Below are positions 25,118-34,439 of a DNA stretch of 64,000 nucleotides, in pieces. A program made the translations under genes and the position numbers. The notes beneath the pieces are model-generated. The model was not told the origin of the DNA and did not search any database. It worked only from the letters and a program-made list of their open reading frames with translations. Source of the DNA: Saprospiraceae bacterium (GTDB lineage: Bacteria; Bacteroidota; Bacteroidia; Chitinophagales; Saprospiraceae); NCBI GenBank assembly GCA_022448955.1, contig JAKVCU010000057.1:1-64000 (forward strand), written 5' to 3'. Every line of letters starts with the position of its first letter. Within the stretch, counting starts at the first letter, position 1.

Positions 25118-26182
25118 ATGAGATTTTTGAGACCTCTACTCTTAATTTTAGTTGTTGCTTTATCGGGAAATCTACACGCACAAGATATTCACTTTACTCT
25201 ATTTGATATGTCACCGCTTACGCTAAATCCTGCTCTATCAGGTGCGTTTGAGGGAACAGCACGTCTTGGAGGTATCTACAGAGCACAATCGTTTGATGCG
25301 GTAAATGTGGAGCAGTACGAAACACCCTCCTTTTATATTGATGCGCCCATCATTCGTGGCTTCAGGAAACAAGATTGGATAGGTATTGGTGTAGCCTTTT
25401 ATAATGACAAAGCAGGCCGCCTAGGCTTAGAAACCTCTGGAGCTCTTCTGACAGCTTCTTATCATTTTGCTTTAGATAAAAATCGCAAAAATATGTTGAC
25501 CTTAGGACTCCAAGGAGGTCAATTTAATCGTAGGATAAATTTTGATAATGCTTTGTTCGCAGATGGACTTTTATTGGATATAGAGGATGGTCTAAGCCCA
25601 GAATTATATGGACAGAACCCCTCTGAGGATGAAAGTGGAATGAATCCATCAAAGGATGCTATTGACTTTAATGCGGGTTTATTGTTTCGCTCTAATGTCA
25701 GCGAATCCAGTAAATTAGAAATCGGCCTTTCTTTTGGTCACGTTACCCGCCCAGATTATAATCTGGTAATTGCTAACCCGGATGATAAAAATGCTGCAAA
25801 GCGCCCCTTCCGAATTGTAGGGCATGCTGCATATGCCATTGGCTTGAATGAACGATGGGGGATCCGCCCACAGATTTTTGTTCAAACGACAACAGGTGCA
25901 GACCCTGAAATCGGAATTCAAGGATGGGCAAGTTACCTGATCAATCCAGAAAAAGAAATTGCACTGAACTTTGGCCTAGGATACCGAATTTCAGATGCAG
26001 GTAAAGTGCTATTTGGAATCGATTACAAAGATTTCAGAGCCGCACTGAGTTATGATATTACTTTGACAGAATTGAATGAAGTGAACAACTACAATGGAGC
26101 CTTTGAAGTTTCAGCATATTATATTCTGAAAATTTATAAAGAACCAAAAATTAACCAAGCGATCTTCTGTCCTAAATTTTAA
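25118..26182 (+). CDS. PorP/SprF family T9SS outer-membrane protein
   Basis: About 354 residues with a signal peptide (MRFLRPLLLILVVALSGNLHAQ). ATG 25118 is preferred to the TTG seven codons upstream. The family hallmark follows directly: QDIHFTLFDMSPLTLNPALSGAFEG, then RLGGIYRAQ. PorP/SprF proteins are outer-membrane barrels that work with the type IX system, often anchoring type B sorted proteins. The next gene (PorE-like, 114 nt downstream, same strand) supports an outer-membrane/periplasmic T9SS pair. Many Bacteroidota encode dozens of these paralogues, so the specific client is unknown. Confidence 0.92.
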   Translation: MRFLRPLLLILVVALSGNLHAQDIHFTLFDMSPLTLNPALSGAFEGTARLGGIYRAQSFDAVNVEQYETPSFYIDAPIIRGFRKQDWIGIGVAFYNDKAGRLGLETSGALLTASYHFALDKNRKNMLTLGLQGGQFNRRINFDNALFADGLLLDIEDGLSPELYGQNPSEDESGMNPSKDAIDFNAGLLFRSNVSESSKLEIGLSFGHVTRPDYNLVIANPDDKNAAKRPFRIVGHAAYAIGLNERWGIRPQIFVQTTTGADPEIGIQGWASYLINPEKEIALNFGLGYRISDAGKVLFGIDYKDFRAALSYDITLTELNEVNNYNGAFEVSAYYILKIYKEPKINQAIFCPKF

Positions 26183-26296
26183 TCCCAAATGTTTTAACAA
26201 TCTTCCGATTGTTGTTTAACATTTTATTAATCAAATAAAAGGGCATCTTCACGTTGCATTAAATGAAGAAGTCTTTCAAAATAATATCAAGGTTTT

Positions 26297-28840
26297 ATGA
26301 AGCGCATTTTCTTACCATTTATACTTTTGGCATTTGCAGCTCTTGGTTTGCATGCACAGCCAATCTCTAAGTCCACTTACGATAATATGTTATTGGCAGC
26401 TGAGCAAAGCCTTGCTGATAAAAACTACTATGTCGCCTTAGATTGGTATGAACAAGCCTATGATGAAAAAGAGGATAAAACATTATTGCCAATTATCGCA
26501 GATCTTAATTACGAAATTAGGGATTATAAGCAAGCAGCTCGTAAGTACAAGCAGCTACTAAGAAGAGATAAAGAGAATAAATATATTCAATATCGTTTCC
26601 AATATGGTCGTGTGCTCAAAATGAATGGCGATTATGAGGAGGCAATAGAGGAACTACAAACCTACCTTAGTGTGGCATCGAATGATAGTATGCGCACCTT
26701 GACGAAAAACGAAATTACAGGCGCGGAATTAGCACTGGAGTTGCCAGAAGTAGCAAAAGGTTTGAACTTAGAAAATGCAGGTAAAAATATCAATTCTTCT
26801 TTCTCTGAATATTCACCTGCCTTCTCGCCAGATGGAGAATTGTATTACGTGAACTTCAAAACAGATACAGAAACAGCCATCGAGATTGATGAAGAAGCTG
26901 ATGATTACCACGCACGTATCGTTAAATCAAGTAAAGAAGAAACTGGAAAAGGCAGAAGAAAAAAAGTGTCTTGGTCCAAACCCAAAGCACTATCCACCAA
27001 AATTAATCGCCCAGAAGTACATAAAACGCATATCTCCCTTTCTGCAGATGGCGAAACCATGTTCTACACCCAGGCAGATATTTCTGGTAATGTTATTGAC
27101 AACTGCAAAATTTACTACAGTAAAGGCGGTGGTTCATGGGAAGGTGGCCAAGAGGTGAAAGGTGTTAATGGTGATTATGTAGCAAAACATCCAACAGCTG
27201 GAGAGCTATATGGTAATGAAGTTTTATTCTTCTCTTCTGATATGCCTGGTGGTTATGGAGGTTTTGACCTTTATTATGCGACGAAGACTGCTGAAGGAGA
27301 ATATGATACGCCTGTAAATTTAGGTGCAACAATCAATACTCCTGGTAATGAGGAAACGCCTCATTATAGAGATGGAACCCTGTACTTTAGTACGGACGGA
27401 CATCCTACTCTTGGGGGCTTTGATAATATGTATGCTAGTTGGGATGGCTCAAATTGGAGTGAACCTTCTAATATGGGATGGATTTACAACAGCACGGTAG
27501 ATGATCAATACTTTACCTTAGACGCGGAAGGCTATAAAGGTTTCTTAGTATCTAACCGCCCAACAAGAGGAGCAAAGTCTAATAGAAGTAAAACTTGTTG
27601 TTTTGATATCTATGAATTCGAAATCGCCAGAATCTTTGCAGACCTTGTAGTTGGTGTTTTCTCTGAAGAGAAAAAGCCGATCAAAGGCGCTACAGTGGAT
27701 TTAGTTGATCTTAACTCTAAAGCCATTGATTCTAAGAGCAATGATAGAGGTAATCGTTATGATTATGGTTTGACCCTAGAAACACCCTACAAAATCGTAG
27801 CGAGTGCAGAAGGTTTTTATCCCGACTCCATTGAGGTGGCAACAGTAGGGTTGAAGGAATCTCAAACCTTCTCTCATAATTTCTTCCTTAAAGCTATTCC
27901 ACCACCACCACCACCAGTGGATGAAATTATCGTGGTAGATGAGCCTTATGTGCTTGAGAATATTCTTTACGATTTTGATGATGATCGTATCACAAAAGCT
28001 TCAGAGGAGGATCTTCAATTCATCTTAGATTTGATGAACGAGCATATCGATATGAAAATTGAGCTCGCTTCTCATACCGATTTCCGTGGAGAGGCTCCTT
28101 ATAATGAAGATTTATCTCAGCGTCGTGCCAATTCAGCGCGCCGCTGGTTGATGAAACGCGAAATAGATGGTGATCGTATCGTAGCAAAGGGCTATGGTGA
28201 ATCAAAGCCACAAACCATCAGTGAAAAAGTAGCGGCTAAGCACGATTTCTTAAATGAAGGTGATGTACTGACAGAAGAATTTATCAAAGCAATGGAAAGT
28301 CAAGAACAACAAGAAATTGCAAATGCTATCAACCGTCGTACAGAGTTTACCATCACAGAAGGGCCAACTAGTGTTCGTGTAACGAAAAGAGTGCCGATCA
28401 AAGAAACGGAGAAGAAGGGAAAGGATAGAAAAGCGCTACCTGTTCAACCACAGCCTGATACACTAAAAATTAGCTATCTATCTTCTTTGTATGGTAAAAA
28501 AACACTTAAAGGTGTTCCTATAATGGATTTCCAAAATAGAGTAATCGATTTTGGAACTATAAAAAAAGGAGATAAAAAAGAACATAAGTTTGAATTTGTG
28601 AATCGTGGAGATACCGCAGTAGAAATTGGAATTGTGACAGGCTGTGAATGTACAGAGACGGACTATTCTTCTCGCGTGGTAAAACCAGGCGAAAAAGGGT
28701 ATATCCTCGTAAAGTTTGACTCTACTGAAAAAGAGGAAATGCAAGATACCGTCGATGTGGATATATTATTAGATAATGTAGATCCAGAAACGGGTAACCC
28801 CGTTAGAGAAGCTGTCCAGTTTAAATATAAACTGCAGTAA
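26297..28840 (+). CDS. PorE-like OmpA-family protein with added DUF1573 domain
   Basis: An 847-residue product with a signal peptide (to about residue 20). Order of domains: TPR helices (~25-130), WD40-like/PD40 beta-propeller (~160-450, with repeats such as GGYGGFDLYYA), a carboxypeptidase-regulatory-like domain (~455-530), a six-proline linker, and an OmpA peptidoglycan-binding domain (~550-690, SHTDFRGEAPYNEDLSQRRA). This is the PorE plan, the periplasmic protein tying the T9SS core to peptidoglycan. An additional C-terminal ASH/DUF1573 domain (~745-840, VIDFGTIKKGDKKEHKFEF and GCECTE) is unusual. It sits in an operon with the PorP/SprF-like gene. Confidence 0.88.
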   Translation: MKRIFLPFILLAFAALGLHAQPISKSTYDNMLLAAEQSLADKNYYVALDWYEQAYDEKEDKTLLPIIADLNYEIRDYKQAARKYKQLLRRDKENKYIQYRFQYGRVLKMNGDYEEAIEELQTYLSVASNDSMRTLTKNEITGAELALELPEVAKGLNLENAGKNINSSFSEYSPAFSPDGELYYVNFKTDTETAIEIDEEADDYHARIVKSSKEETGKGRRKKVSWSKPKALSTKINRPEVHKTHISLSADGETMFYTQADISGNVIDNCKIYYSKGGGSWEGGQEVKGVNGDYVAKHPTAGELYGNEVLFFSSDMPGGYGGFDLYYATKTAEGEYDTPVNLGATINTPGNEETPHYRDGTLYFSTDGHPTLGGFDNMYASWDGSNWSEPSNMGWIYNSTVDDQYFTLDAEGYKGFLVSNRPTRGAKSNRSKTCCFDIYEFEIARIFADLVVGVFSEEKKPIKGATVDLVDLNSKAIDSKSNDRGNRYDYGLTLETPYKIVASAEGFYPDSIEVATVGLKESQTFSHNFFLKAIPPPPPPVDEIIVVDEPYVLENILYDFDDDRITKASEEDLQFILDLMNEHIDMKIELASHTDFRGEAPYNEDLSQRRANSARRWLMKREIDGDRIVAKGYGESKPQTISEKVAAKHDFLNEGDVLTEEFIKAMESQEQQEIANAINRRTEFTITEGPTSVRVTKRVPIKETEKKGKDRKALPVQPQPDTLKISYLSSLYGKKTLKGVPIMDFQNRVIDFGTIKKGDKKEHKFEFVNRGDTAVEIGIVTGCECTETDYSSRVVKPGEKGYILVKFDSTEKEEMQDTVDVDILLDNVDPETGNPVREAVQFKYKLQ

Positions 28841-28863
28841 AACCCTTTACAGAATGATAAATT

Positions 28864-28900
28864 AAAAAAGGCTATTTACCACAAGTGAATAGCCTTTTTT
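28864..28900. terminator. bidirectional terminator
   Basis: A 13-bp perfect stem (AAAAAAGGCTATT / AATAGCCTTTTTT) with an 11-nt loop between two convergent genes; T-runs on both strands. Confidence 0.9.
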
Positions 28901-28945
28901 CAGCTTTAGTTTAATCAAAGCTTGTATTCTTTCATAGGTGGAGAA

Positions 28946-29785
28946 TTAGAATCGCCTACCCATTCTTCTTAACTCATCTAAAAGGTTAATATCTTGTTCG
29001 TTTTTTAATAAGGCATGAATATGTGGAGGAATGGCTTGTCTGATGTCAATCTGCTCCAATTCAGCCGCCTGTAGTTGCTCTAATAATAATAACTTCAACC
29101 AATCAAGAAACTCACTTGTAGAAGGTCTCTTCTTCATGCCTCGTAAATCTCTGAGGTCATAAAATAACTTCATGGCGTTTTTAACGAGTTCTTCTTGTAT
29201 ATGTGGAAAATGGACATCTACAATTTTCTGCATTGTCTCCCTTTCGGGAAATCGTATAAAATGAAACAAACAACGTCTTAGGAAAGCGTCAGGCAATTCC
29301 TTTTCATTATTGGATGTGATGATGACAATTGGACGTTGCTTTGCTTGGATCGTCTTTTGAAGTTCGTAAACATAAAACTCCATCTTATCCAACTCTAACA
29401 ATAAATCATTTGGAAACTCAATATCTGCTTTGTCTATTTCATCGATAAGGAGCACCAGCTGTTCATCTGCTTCGAAGGCTTCCCAGAGTTTTCCCTTTTT
29501 AATATAGTGGGCGATGTTATCCACATCTGTATTGCCAAGTTGAGAATCTCGAAGTCTGCTTACGGCATCATATTCATAGAGCCCCTGCTGTGCTAAGGTG
29601 GTAGACTTGATATGCCAAGTCAGAAGTCTCTTATCTAAAGCTTTAGAGATTTCATGGGCAAGCATCGTCTTCCCTGTCCCTGGCTCACCTTTTACTAATA
29701 AAGGTTTTTTTAAATGAATCGCAGCATTGACGGCGATTTGCAATTCTTTTGTCGCTACATAATTATCAGTTCCTTGAAAAGCCAT
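28946..29785 (-). CDS. MoxR-type AAA+ ATPase
   Basis: About 279 residues from ATG 29785 (MAFQGTDNYVATKEL). A longer reading from 29848 adds an unconserved 21-residue leader and is rejected. Walker A GEPGTGKT (33-40), Walker B LLIDEID (D116/E117), sensor-1 ITSNNEKELPDAF and arginine finger R170/R171 are all present. MoxR ATPases act as chaperones that mature or remodel partner complexes, usually encoded with a VWA-domain protein. No such partner is adjacent here, so the client is unknown. It is divergent from pnuC, sharing a 98-bp spacer that contains the repeat AGGTGT/ACACCT (29827-29840). Confidence 0.92.
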   Translation of the reverse strand: MAFQGTDNYVATKELQIAVNAAIHLKKPLLVKGEPGTGKTMLAHEISKALDKRLLTWHIKSTTLAQQGLYEYDAVSRLRDSQLGNTDVDNIAHYIKKGKLWEAFEADEQLVLLIDEIDKADIEFPNDLLLELDKMEFYVYELQKTIQAKQRPIVIITSNNEKELPDAFLRRCLFHFIRFPERETMQKIVDVHFPHIQEELVKNAMKLFYDLRDLRGMKKRPSTSEFLDWLKLLLLEQLQAAELEQIDIRQAIPPHIHALLKNEQDINLLDELRRMGRRF

Positions 29786-29826
29786 AGTTTCGTGCAGAGT
29801 TTGAAAAGGTAACAAGAAAGTTGAAA

Positions 29827-29840
29827 AGGTGTTGACACCT
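29827..29840. promoter_or_regulatory. inverted repeat between moxR-type gene and pnuC
   Basis: AGGTGT-TG-ACACCT, six bases each side of a 2-base spacer, lies in the divergent promoter region. It is a plausible operator for a regulator of pnuC, whose transcription is often NAD- or thiamine-controlled in other bacteria. No riboswitch is recognised. Confidence 0.35.
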
Positions 29841-29883
29841 CTGATCAACTACTTTTTGCAATTATAGAAATTAAGATTCACTT

Positions 29884-30495
29884 ATGAATATAATTCAGCA
29901 GCTAATCAGTGAAATCAGTGCATTGCCAACTATTGATTGGATCATTACACTTACTGCGATTATTTATTTACTACTAGCAACAAGAAATAATGTCTGGTGC
30001 TGGTTTTGGGGGATTATAAGTTGCTCTATTTGGGCGTATAGTAGCTTTGTCAATTATCAATTGTACTTAGACGCAGCTTTGCAGTTGTTTTACGTAGTCA
30101 TGGGTTTCGTAGGAATTTATCAATGGAAATATGGAAATAGTAAAGAAGAACTACCTATTTCTAAATTGTCAAGAAAAGACCACTTGCTTTGGTTAAGCAT
30201 CGGAAGTGTTGTTGCTGTCTTGTTTGGGTACTTTTTTGCTAAGCTTACTCCTGCAGCAGCTACCTATTTGGATGCTTTTACGACTATCTTTTCTATCATC
30301 GCTACTTTTTTTCTTGTTCGTAGAAAGTTGGACAATTGGATGTACTGGGTCATTATAGATGCCGTATATGTCTATTTGTATGCAAGCAGAGGGGCCTTTT
30401 TATTCGCCTTATTAATGGTTTGGTATGTTTACTTGGCAGCCAAAGCTTATTTTAATTGGAAAACAGAATGGCAAACAAAAAGTGGTCACTTATAA
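29884..30495 (+). CDS. pnuC: nicotinamide riboside/vitamin transporter PnuC
   Basis: A 203-residue product with about seven hydrophobic helices. Family motifs: NVWCWFWGIISCSIWAY, LYLDAALQLFYVVMGFVGIYQW and a second half with DNWMYWVIIDAVYVYLY. PnuC family members import nicotinamide riboside (or, in some cases, thiamine) by facilitated diffusion. No NadR or kinase gene is adjacent. The nqr operon that follows uses NADH, so a link to NAD supply is attractive but unproven. ATG 29884 is the first in-frame start and gives normal length. Confidence 0.93.
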   Translation: MNIIQQLISEISALPTIDWIITLTAIIYLLLATRNNVWCWFWGIISCSIWAYSSFVNYQLYLDAALQLFYVVMGFVGIYQWKYGNSKEELPISKLSRKDHLLWLSIGSVVAVLFGYFFAKLTPAAATYLDAFTTIFSIIATFFLVRRKLDNWMYWVIIDAVYVYLYASRGAFLFALLMVWYVYLAAKAYFNWKTEWQTKSGHL

Positions 30496-30600
30496 CTACT
30501 TGGAAATGAGATTGAAAATTTCACTGTTTAGATTCAATCTAAATAAATGAAGCAACGCATATTGCCTTGATTAGCTGCTTATATTAAGTAAAAGGTTTTT

Positions 30601-30608
30601 TATATTTG
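30601..30608 (+). promoter_or_regulatory. possible -7 element of the nqr operon
   Basis: TATATTTG matches TANNTTTG 70 nt before nqrA. A TTG lies upstream but at longer than usual spacing (31 nt). Confidence 0.4.
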
Positions 30609-30678
30609 CCGTGATTTTTCGAGACCCTTAATCATTAAATGGCTATCATGGGAGCCATAGACAAACAGCAAAGCGGTA

Positions 30679-32322
30679 ATGAGAAACAAAAATACAAACA
30701 AAATCATTTGCCTAACGGCATTTTTGCTCTTCGCAGAAATGGTATCTGCACAATCTGCTAAGTCAGGAGATTCTAATTACTTAATTTATTCCTTGATGGC
30801 AGTGGCTGTTCTAATTTTCTTTTTCTTATTGGTTCAGGTATCTGATAATTTATTAGCAATTGAAGCTAAGCAATCAGGTGCAGACAAGGATGGAGCAAAC
30901 TTTGGCATTTTTCCTAGTTTGTCTGAAATCTTTGCACCAAAATTGCCAGACTATGTGGCTAACAAAAAGGTTCATGCTTTAAGCAAAGGACATGATATCT
31001 TACTGGAAGGTGGTGTAACAACGAATAATGTGCATCAGGTAAATGTAAAAACTTTTGCGGTACAACCTAAAAACTTCACAGGCCTTTCTCCCATTCCTAA
31101 GGTAGTTGTGGAGGTGGGAGCAACAGTGAAAGCTGGTGACCACTTATTCTACGATAAGAAAGACCCAAAGGTAATGCACGTTGCGCCAGTTAGTGGCGAA
31201 ATCATTGCGATTAACAGAGCTGAAAAAAGATCAATAGCTGAGATCGTTATCCTTGCAGACAAAGAGCAGGTATATCGCTCTTTGGACGAAATTGATCTAG
31301 ACCAAGTAAGTAGAGAAGAACTAGTAAACTTTTTGTTGGATAATGGAATTTGGCCTTTGATCCGTCAACGTCCATTTAATATCATTCCTAGTCAAACAGA
31401 AGTACCTAGGGATATCTTTATTTCAACCTTTGACACGGCGCCTTTGGCTCCCAACTCGAATGTAGTAATTGAAGGGAAAGAAGACGCTTTCCAGAAAGGT
31501 CTAGATGTATTGAATAAGCTAACTGATGGTTCAGTTCATTTGGGTGTAAGCGCAAACGGAGAAGAAGCTCCTTCTAATGCTTTCACTCATGCACAGGGTG
31601 CAGAAATTCATTACTTTAGCGGAAAGCATCCTGCAGGTAATGTGGGAGTTCAAATCCATCATATCAAGCCTATTAACTCGGGTGATAAAGTTTGGACATT
31701 AGGTGTTCAGGAAGTTATCACTATCGGACGTTTGTTCACTGAAGGCCGCTATAATGCTGAACGAGTTGTTGCAGTGACTGGTGCTGAATTGAGTGAACCA
31801 AAATATGTTAGTACCAAATTAGGTGCCAACATGGGAGACTTACTAGTTGGTAATATGACTGGTGATAATAATCGTATTGTTTCTGGTGATGTCTTAACTG
31901 GTCAAAAGAAAGAAACTACTCAATATTTAAATATTTTTGACGATCAAGTAACGGTAATACAAGAAGGAGACTACTACGAAATGTTTGGTTGGTTGATCCC
32001 AGTTGATCCTAGGCCAAGTATTTCAAATACATTCCCTAACTTCCTATTTCCTGATTTAAAGTTCCGCGCGAATACAAACACTCATGGTGAGAGACGTGCT
32101 TTCGTGGTAACAGGGCAATATGAGTCTGTATTACCAATGGATATCTATCCACAACATTTAATGAAGGCAATTCTAGTGAAGGATTTCGAGCGTATGGAAG
32201 GTTTGGGTATCCTAGAATTAGCAGAAGAAGATGTTGCACTTTGTGAATTTGTTTGTACGTCTAAGCAACCATTGCAACAGATTCTAAAAGAAGGCTTAGA
32301 TATCGTTCGCGAACAAAGCTAG
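30679..32322 (+). CDS. nqrA: Na+-NQR subunit A with N-terminal membrane-anchor extension
   Basis: A 547-residue product. Residues ~98-547 are a standard NqrA (HALSKGHDILLEGG, RPFNIIPSQTEVPRDIFIS, HPAGNVGVQIHHI, PQHLMKAILVKD), the ~450-residue quinone-interacting cytoplasmic subunit. The first ~97 residues are extra: a signal-like helix (8-24), a second hydrophobic helix (34-56) and a linker. Canonical NqrA has no membrane helix. The frame is continuous and starts at ATG, so the extension belongs to the gene. It is the first gene of the nqrABCDEF operon that couples NADH oxidation to Na+ export. Confidence 0.93.
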   Translation: MRNKNTNKIICLTAFLLFAEMVSAQSAKSGDSNYLIYSLMAVAVLIFFFLLVQVSDNLLAIEAKQSGADKDGANFGIFPSLSEIFAPKLPDYVANKKVHALSKGHDILLEGGVTTNNVHQVNVKTFAVQPKNFTGLSPIPKVVVEVGATVKAGDHLFYDKKDPKVMHVAPVSGEIIAINRAEKRSIAEIVILADKEQVYRSLDEIDLDQVSREELVNFLLDNGIWPLIRQRPFNIIPSQTEVPRDIFISTFDTAPLAPNSNVVIEGKEDAFQKGLDVLNKLTDGSVHLGVSANGEEAPSNAFTHAQGAEIHYFSGKHPAGNVGVQIHHIKPINSGDKVWTLGVQEVITIGRLFTEGRYNAERVVAVTGAELSEPKYVSTKLGANMGDLLVGNMTGDNNRIVSGDVLTGQKKETTQYLNIFDDQVTVIQEGDYYEMFGWLIPVDPRPSISNTFPNFLFPDLKFRANTNTHGERRAFVVTGQYESVLPMDIYPQHLMKAILVKDFERMEGLGILELAEEDVALCEFVCTSKQPLQQILKEGLDIVREQS

Positions 32323-32366
32323 TTTGAAAAAAATTCTGAAATCGCTATAAAGAGATCATTTAAGAT

Positions 32367-33629
32367 ATGAAAAAGGCATTATTAAATTTCTTCAATCGAA
32401 TTGAGCCAGACAAGAAAAAGCAACCGCTTTTACATACGGCTTATGATGCTTTCTTTACGTTTGCATTTACACCAAATACGGTAACGGCATCAAAAGAGGT
32501 TCACTTACGTGATGGTATGGATCTTAAGCGTACTATGGTACACGTAGTACTAGCAATGCAGCTTTGTTACTTATTTGGTACTTACAATATTGGTCATCAG
32601 CACTTCACAGCACTAGGAATGTATGAAAGTTTCTTTGCTGGGTTTCACTTGAAGTTGGCTTATGGCCTAATCAAATTACTTCCTATTTTCATTGTAGCTC
32701 ACGTTGTGGGGCTAGGTATTGAGTTCTGGTATGCTGCTAAGAAAGGCCACGCTGTGGAGGAAGGATTCTTAGTATCTGGTGCTTTGATTCCACTCATCAT
32801 GCCACCAGACATTCCATTATGGATCTTGGCTATTTCTGTAGCTTTCGCTGTAATTATAGGAAAAGAAGCATTTGGTGGTACAGGTATGAACGTACTTAAC
32901 ATTGCTTTACTTTCACGTGTATTCATCTTCTTTGCTTACCCAACTGATATCTCCGGTGATGCAGTATGGGTGGCAGGTATCGAAGAAGGTGTGAGCCAAA
33001 GCTATGGTATGGTATATGGTGTTTTTGATGGACTATTTGGTGCCCTCGGCTTAGATCAGTTCGGTAGTGGAGGCGTTCCCGTCGTCGATGGATTTACCGG
33101 AGCCACCCCGCTCTCTTTGGCCTTCCAAGGGGGTTGGGAAAATGTAACAAAGGTATATTCTGAATCTGCCATGTTTTGGGGAACTATCCCTGGGTCAATT
33201 GGCGAGACGAGCAAGCCTTTTATCCTCTTTGGTGCTGTATTCTTGATTATCACTGGTATCGCTAGTTGGAGAATTATGGTATCCATGATTCTTGGTGGAG
33301 CAGTAATGTCTTTACTATTAAATGCTTGGGGAGCTACTCCATTTATGGATGTACCTTGGTACTTCCAATTCTATATGGGCAGCTTCTTCTTCGCTATGGC
33401 ATTTATGGCTACTGACCCCGTAACGGCTTCTTCTACCAATGTGGGCAAATGGATATATGGATTTATGATTGGTTTTGTGGGTATGATTGTACGGGTCCTA
33501 AACCCAGCATATCCAGAAGGATGGATGTTAGCTATTTTGTTCATGAATGTATTCGCACCACTAATCGATCACTATGTGTTAGAAGCGAATATGAAGCGCA
33601 GGGCAAGAAGAGCAACAGCAACTGCATAA
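32367..33629 (+). CDS. nqrB: Na+-NQR subunit B
   Basis: A 420-residue, about ten-helix membrane subunit, slightly longer than typical. The covalent FMN attachment motif is DGFTGATPLSL with the flavin-bearing threonine at residue 247. FGGTGMNVLNIAL and FFFAMAFMATDPVTAS are typical of NqrB/RnfD. It carries FMN and part of the sodium path in the inner membrane. It lies 44 nt after nqrA and 45 nt before nqrC. Confidence 0.96.
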   Translation: MKKALLNFFNRIEPDKKKQPLLHTAYDAFFTFAFTPNTVTASKEVHLRDGMDLKRTMVHVVLAMQLCYLFGTYNIGHQHFTALGMYESFFAGFHLKLAYGLIKLLPIFIVAHVVGLGIEFWYAAKKGHAVEEGFLVSGALIPLIMPPDIPLWILAISVAFAVIIGKEAFGGTGMNVLNIALLSRVFIFFAYPTDISGDAVWVAGIEEGVSQSYGMVYGVFDGLFGALGLDQFGSGGVPVVDGFTGATPLSLAFQGGWENVTKVYSESAMFWGTIPGSIGETSKPFILFGAVFLIITGIASWRIMVSMILGGAVMSLLLNAWGATPFMDVPWYFQFYMGSFFFAMAFMATDPVTASSTNVGKWIYGFMIGFVGMIVRVLNPAYPEGWMLAILFMNVFAPLIDHYVLEANMKRRARRATATA

Positions 33630-33674
33630 TTATTTTGTAAAAAAGACTTGATTAAAGTCCAAAAATAAAGCGAC

Positions 33675-34400
33675 GTGAATACAACAAGATATGTTCTAGT
33701 TTTTGTGTTGGCTTTGACCGCAATTGTAGCAGTTCTGCTTACTTCTTTGCGTGAAGCAACAAAAGTACAAGCACAGCTTAACGAAGAAATCTTCGAAAAA
33801 CGTGCTATCCTTAAAGCTGTTCAAGATCACCTAGGTGAAAATGTGGAAGTCGATAACCTATCTGATGATGAGGTATTAAAGATCTTTAATGGTAGTGTTG
33901 AGCAAAAGGTTCTTGATATGGATGGCTCAGAGATAGATGGAATGGCAGCGGAGGATGTAGACATGGCCAAGGAAAAGAAAAAGCCGGAGGAAGAACGAGT
34001 ACTACCATTATTCATCTACTCACCAGAAGGTTCAGAAGATAATTTTTATATCGTATCTGTACGTGGAAATGGTCTTTGGGACGAGATATGGGGTAATATA
34101 GCTTTTGAAAGCGACCTCAACACTATTACAGGTGCCACCTTTGATCATAAAGGTGAAACGCCTGGCCTAGGCGCTGAAATCAAAGATAACCCTACCTTCG
34201 CTAAAAACTTTAAAGGAACAAAAATCTATAAAGATGGAGCCTATGTTTCTGTTGAAGTAAAAAAAGGTGGCGCTCAAGATGAAACTCATCAAGTAGATGG
34301 TATCTCTGGAGCAACTGTAACAGCAGACGGTGTTTCTGAAATGCTTTACAGAGGGATCAAATACTACGAACCGTATTTTGAAAAGGCACGTAGTAAATAA
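33675..34400 (+). CDS. nqrC: Na+-NQR subunit C
   Basis: A 241-residue product with one N-terminal membrane helix (RYVLVFVLALTAIVAVLL) and a periplasmic FMN-binding domain. ITGATFDHKGETPGLGAEI and the flavin-attachment motif SGATVTADGV (threonine 214) are present. The start is GTG 33675, the only plausible start before the membrane helix. It accepts electrons within the NQR complex and passes them on to NqrB. Residues ~75-100 form an acidic, methionine-rich insert between helix and domain. Confidence 0.95.
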   Translation: MNTTRYVLVFVLALTAIVAVLLTSLREATKVQAQLNEEIFEKRAILKAVQDHLGENVEVDNLSDDEVLKIFNGSVEQKVLDMDGSEIDGMAAEDVDMAKEKKKPEEERVLPLFIYSPEGSEDNFYIVSVRGNGLWDEIWGNIAFESDLNTITGATFDHKGETPGLGAEIKDNPTFAKNFKGTKIYKDGAYVSVEVKKGGAQDETHQVDGISGATVTADGVSEMLYRGIKYYEPYFEKARSK

Positions 34401-34439
34401 TTAAAAAATTCATTAGCGAACAATATAAATTGCTTCATA

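Noticed and set aside
29786-29848. Upstream start for the MoxR-type ATPase
   Set aside because: The extra 21 residues are unlike the family and would cover the shared promoter region with pnuC.
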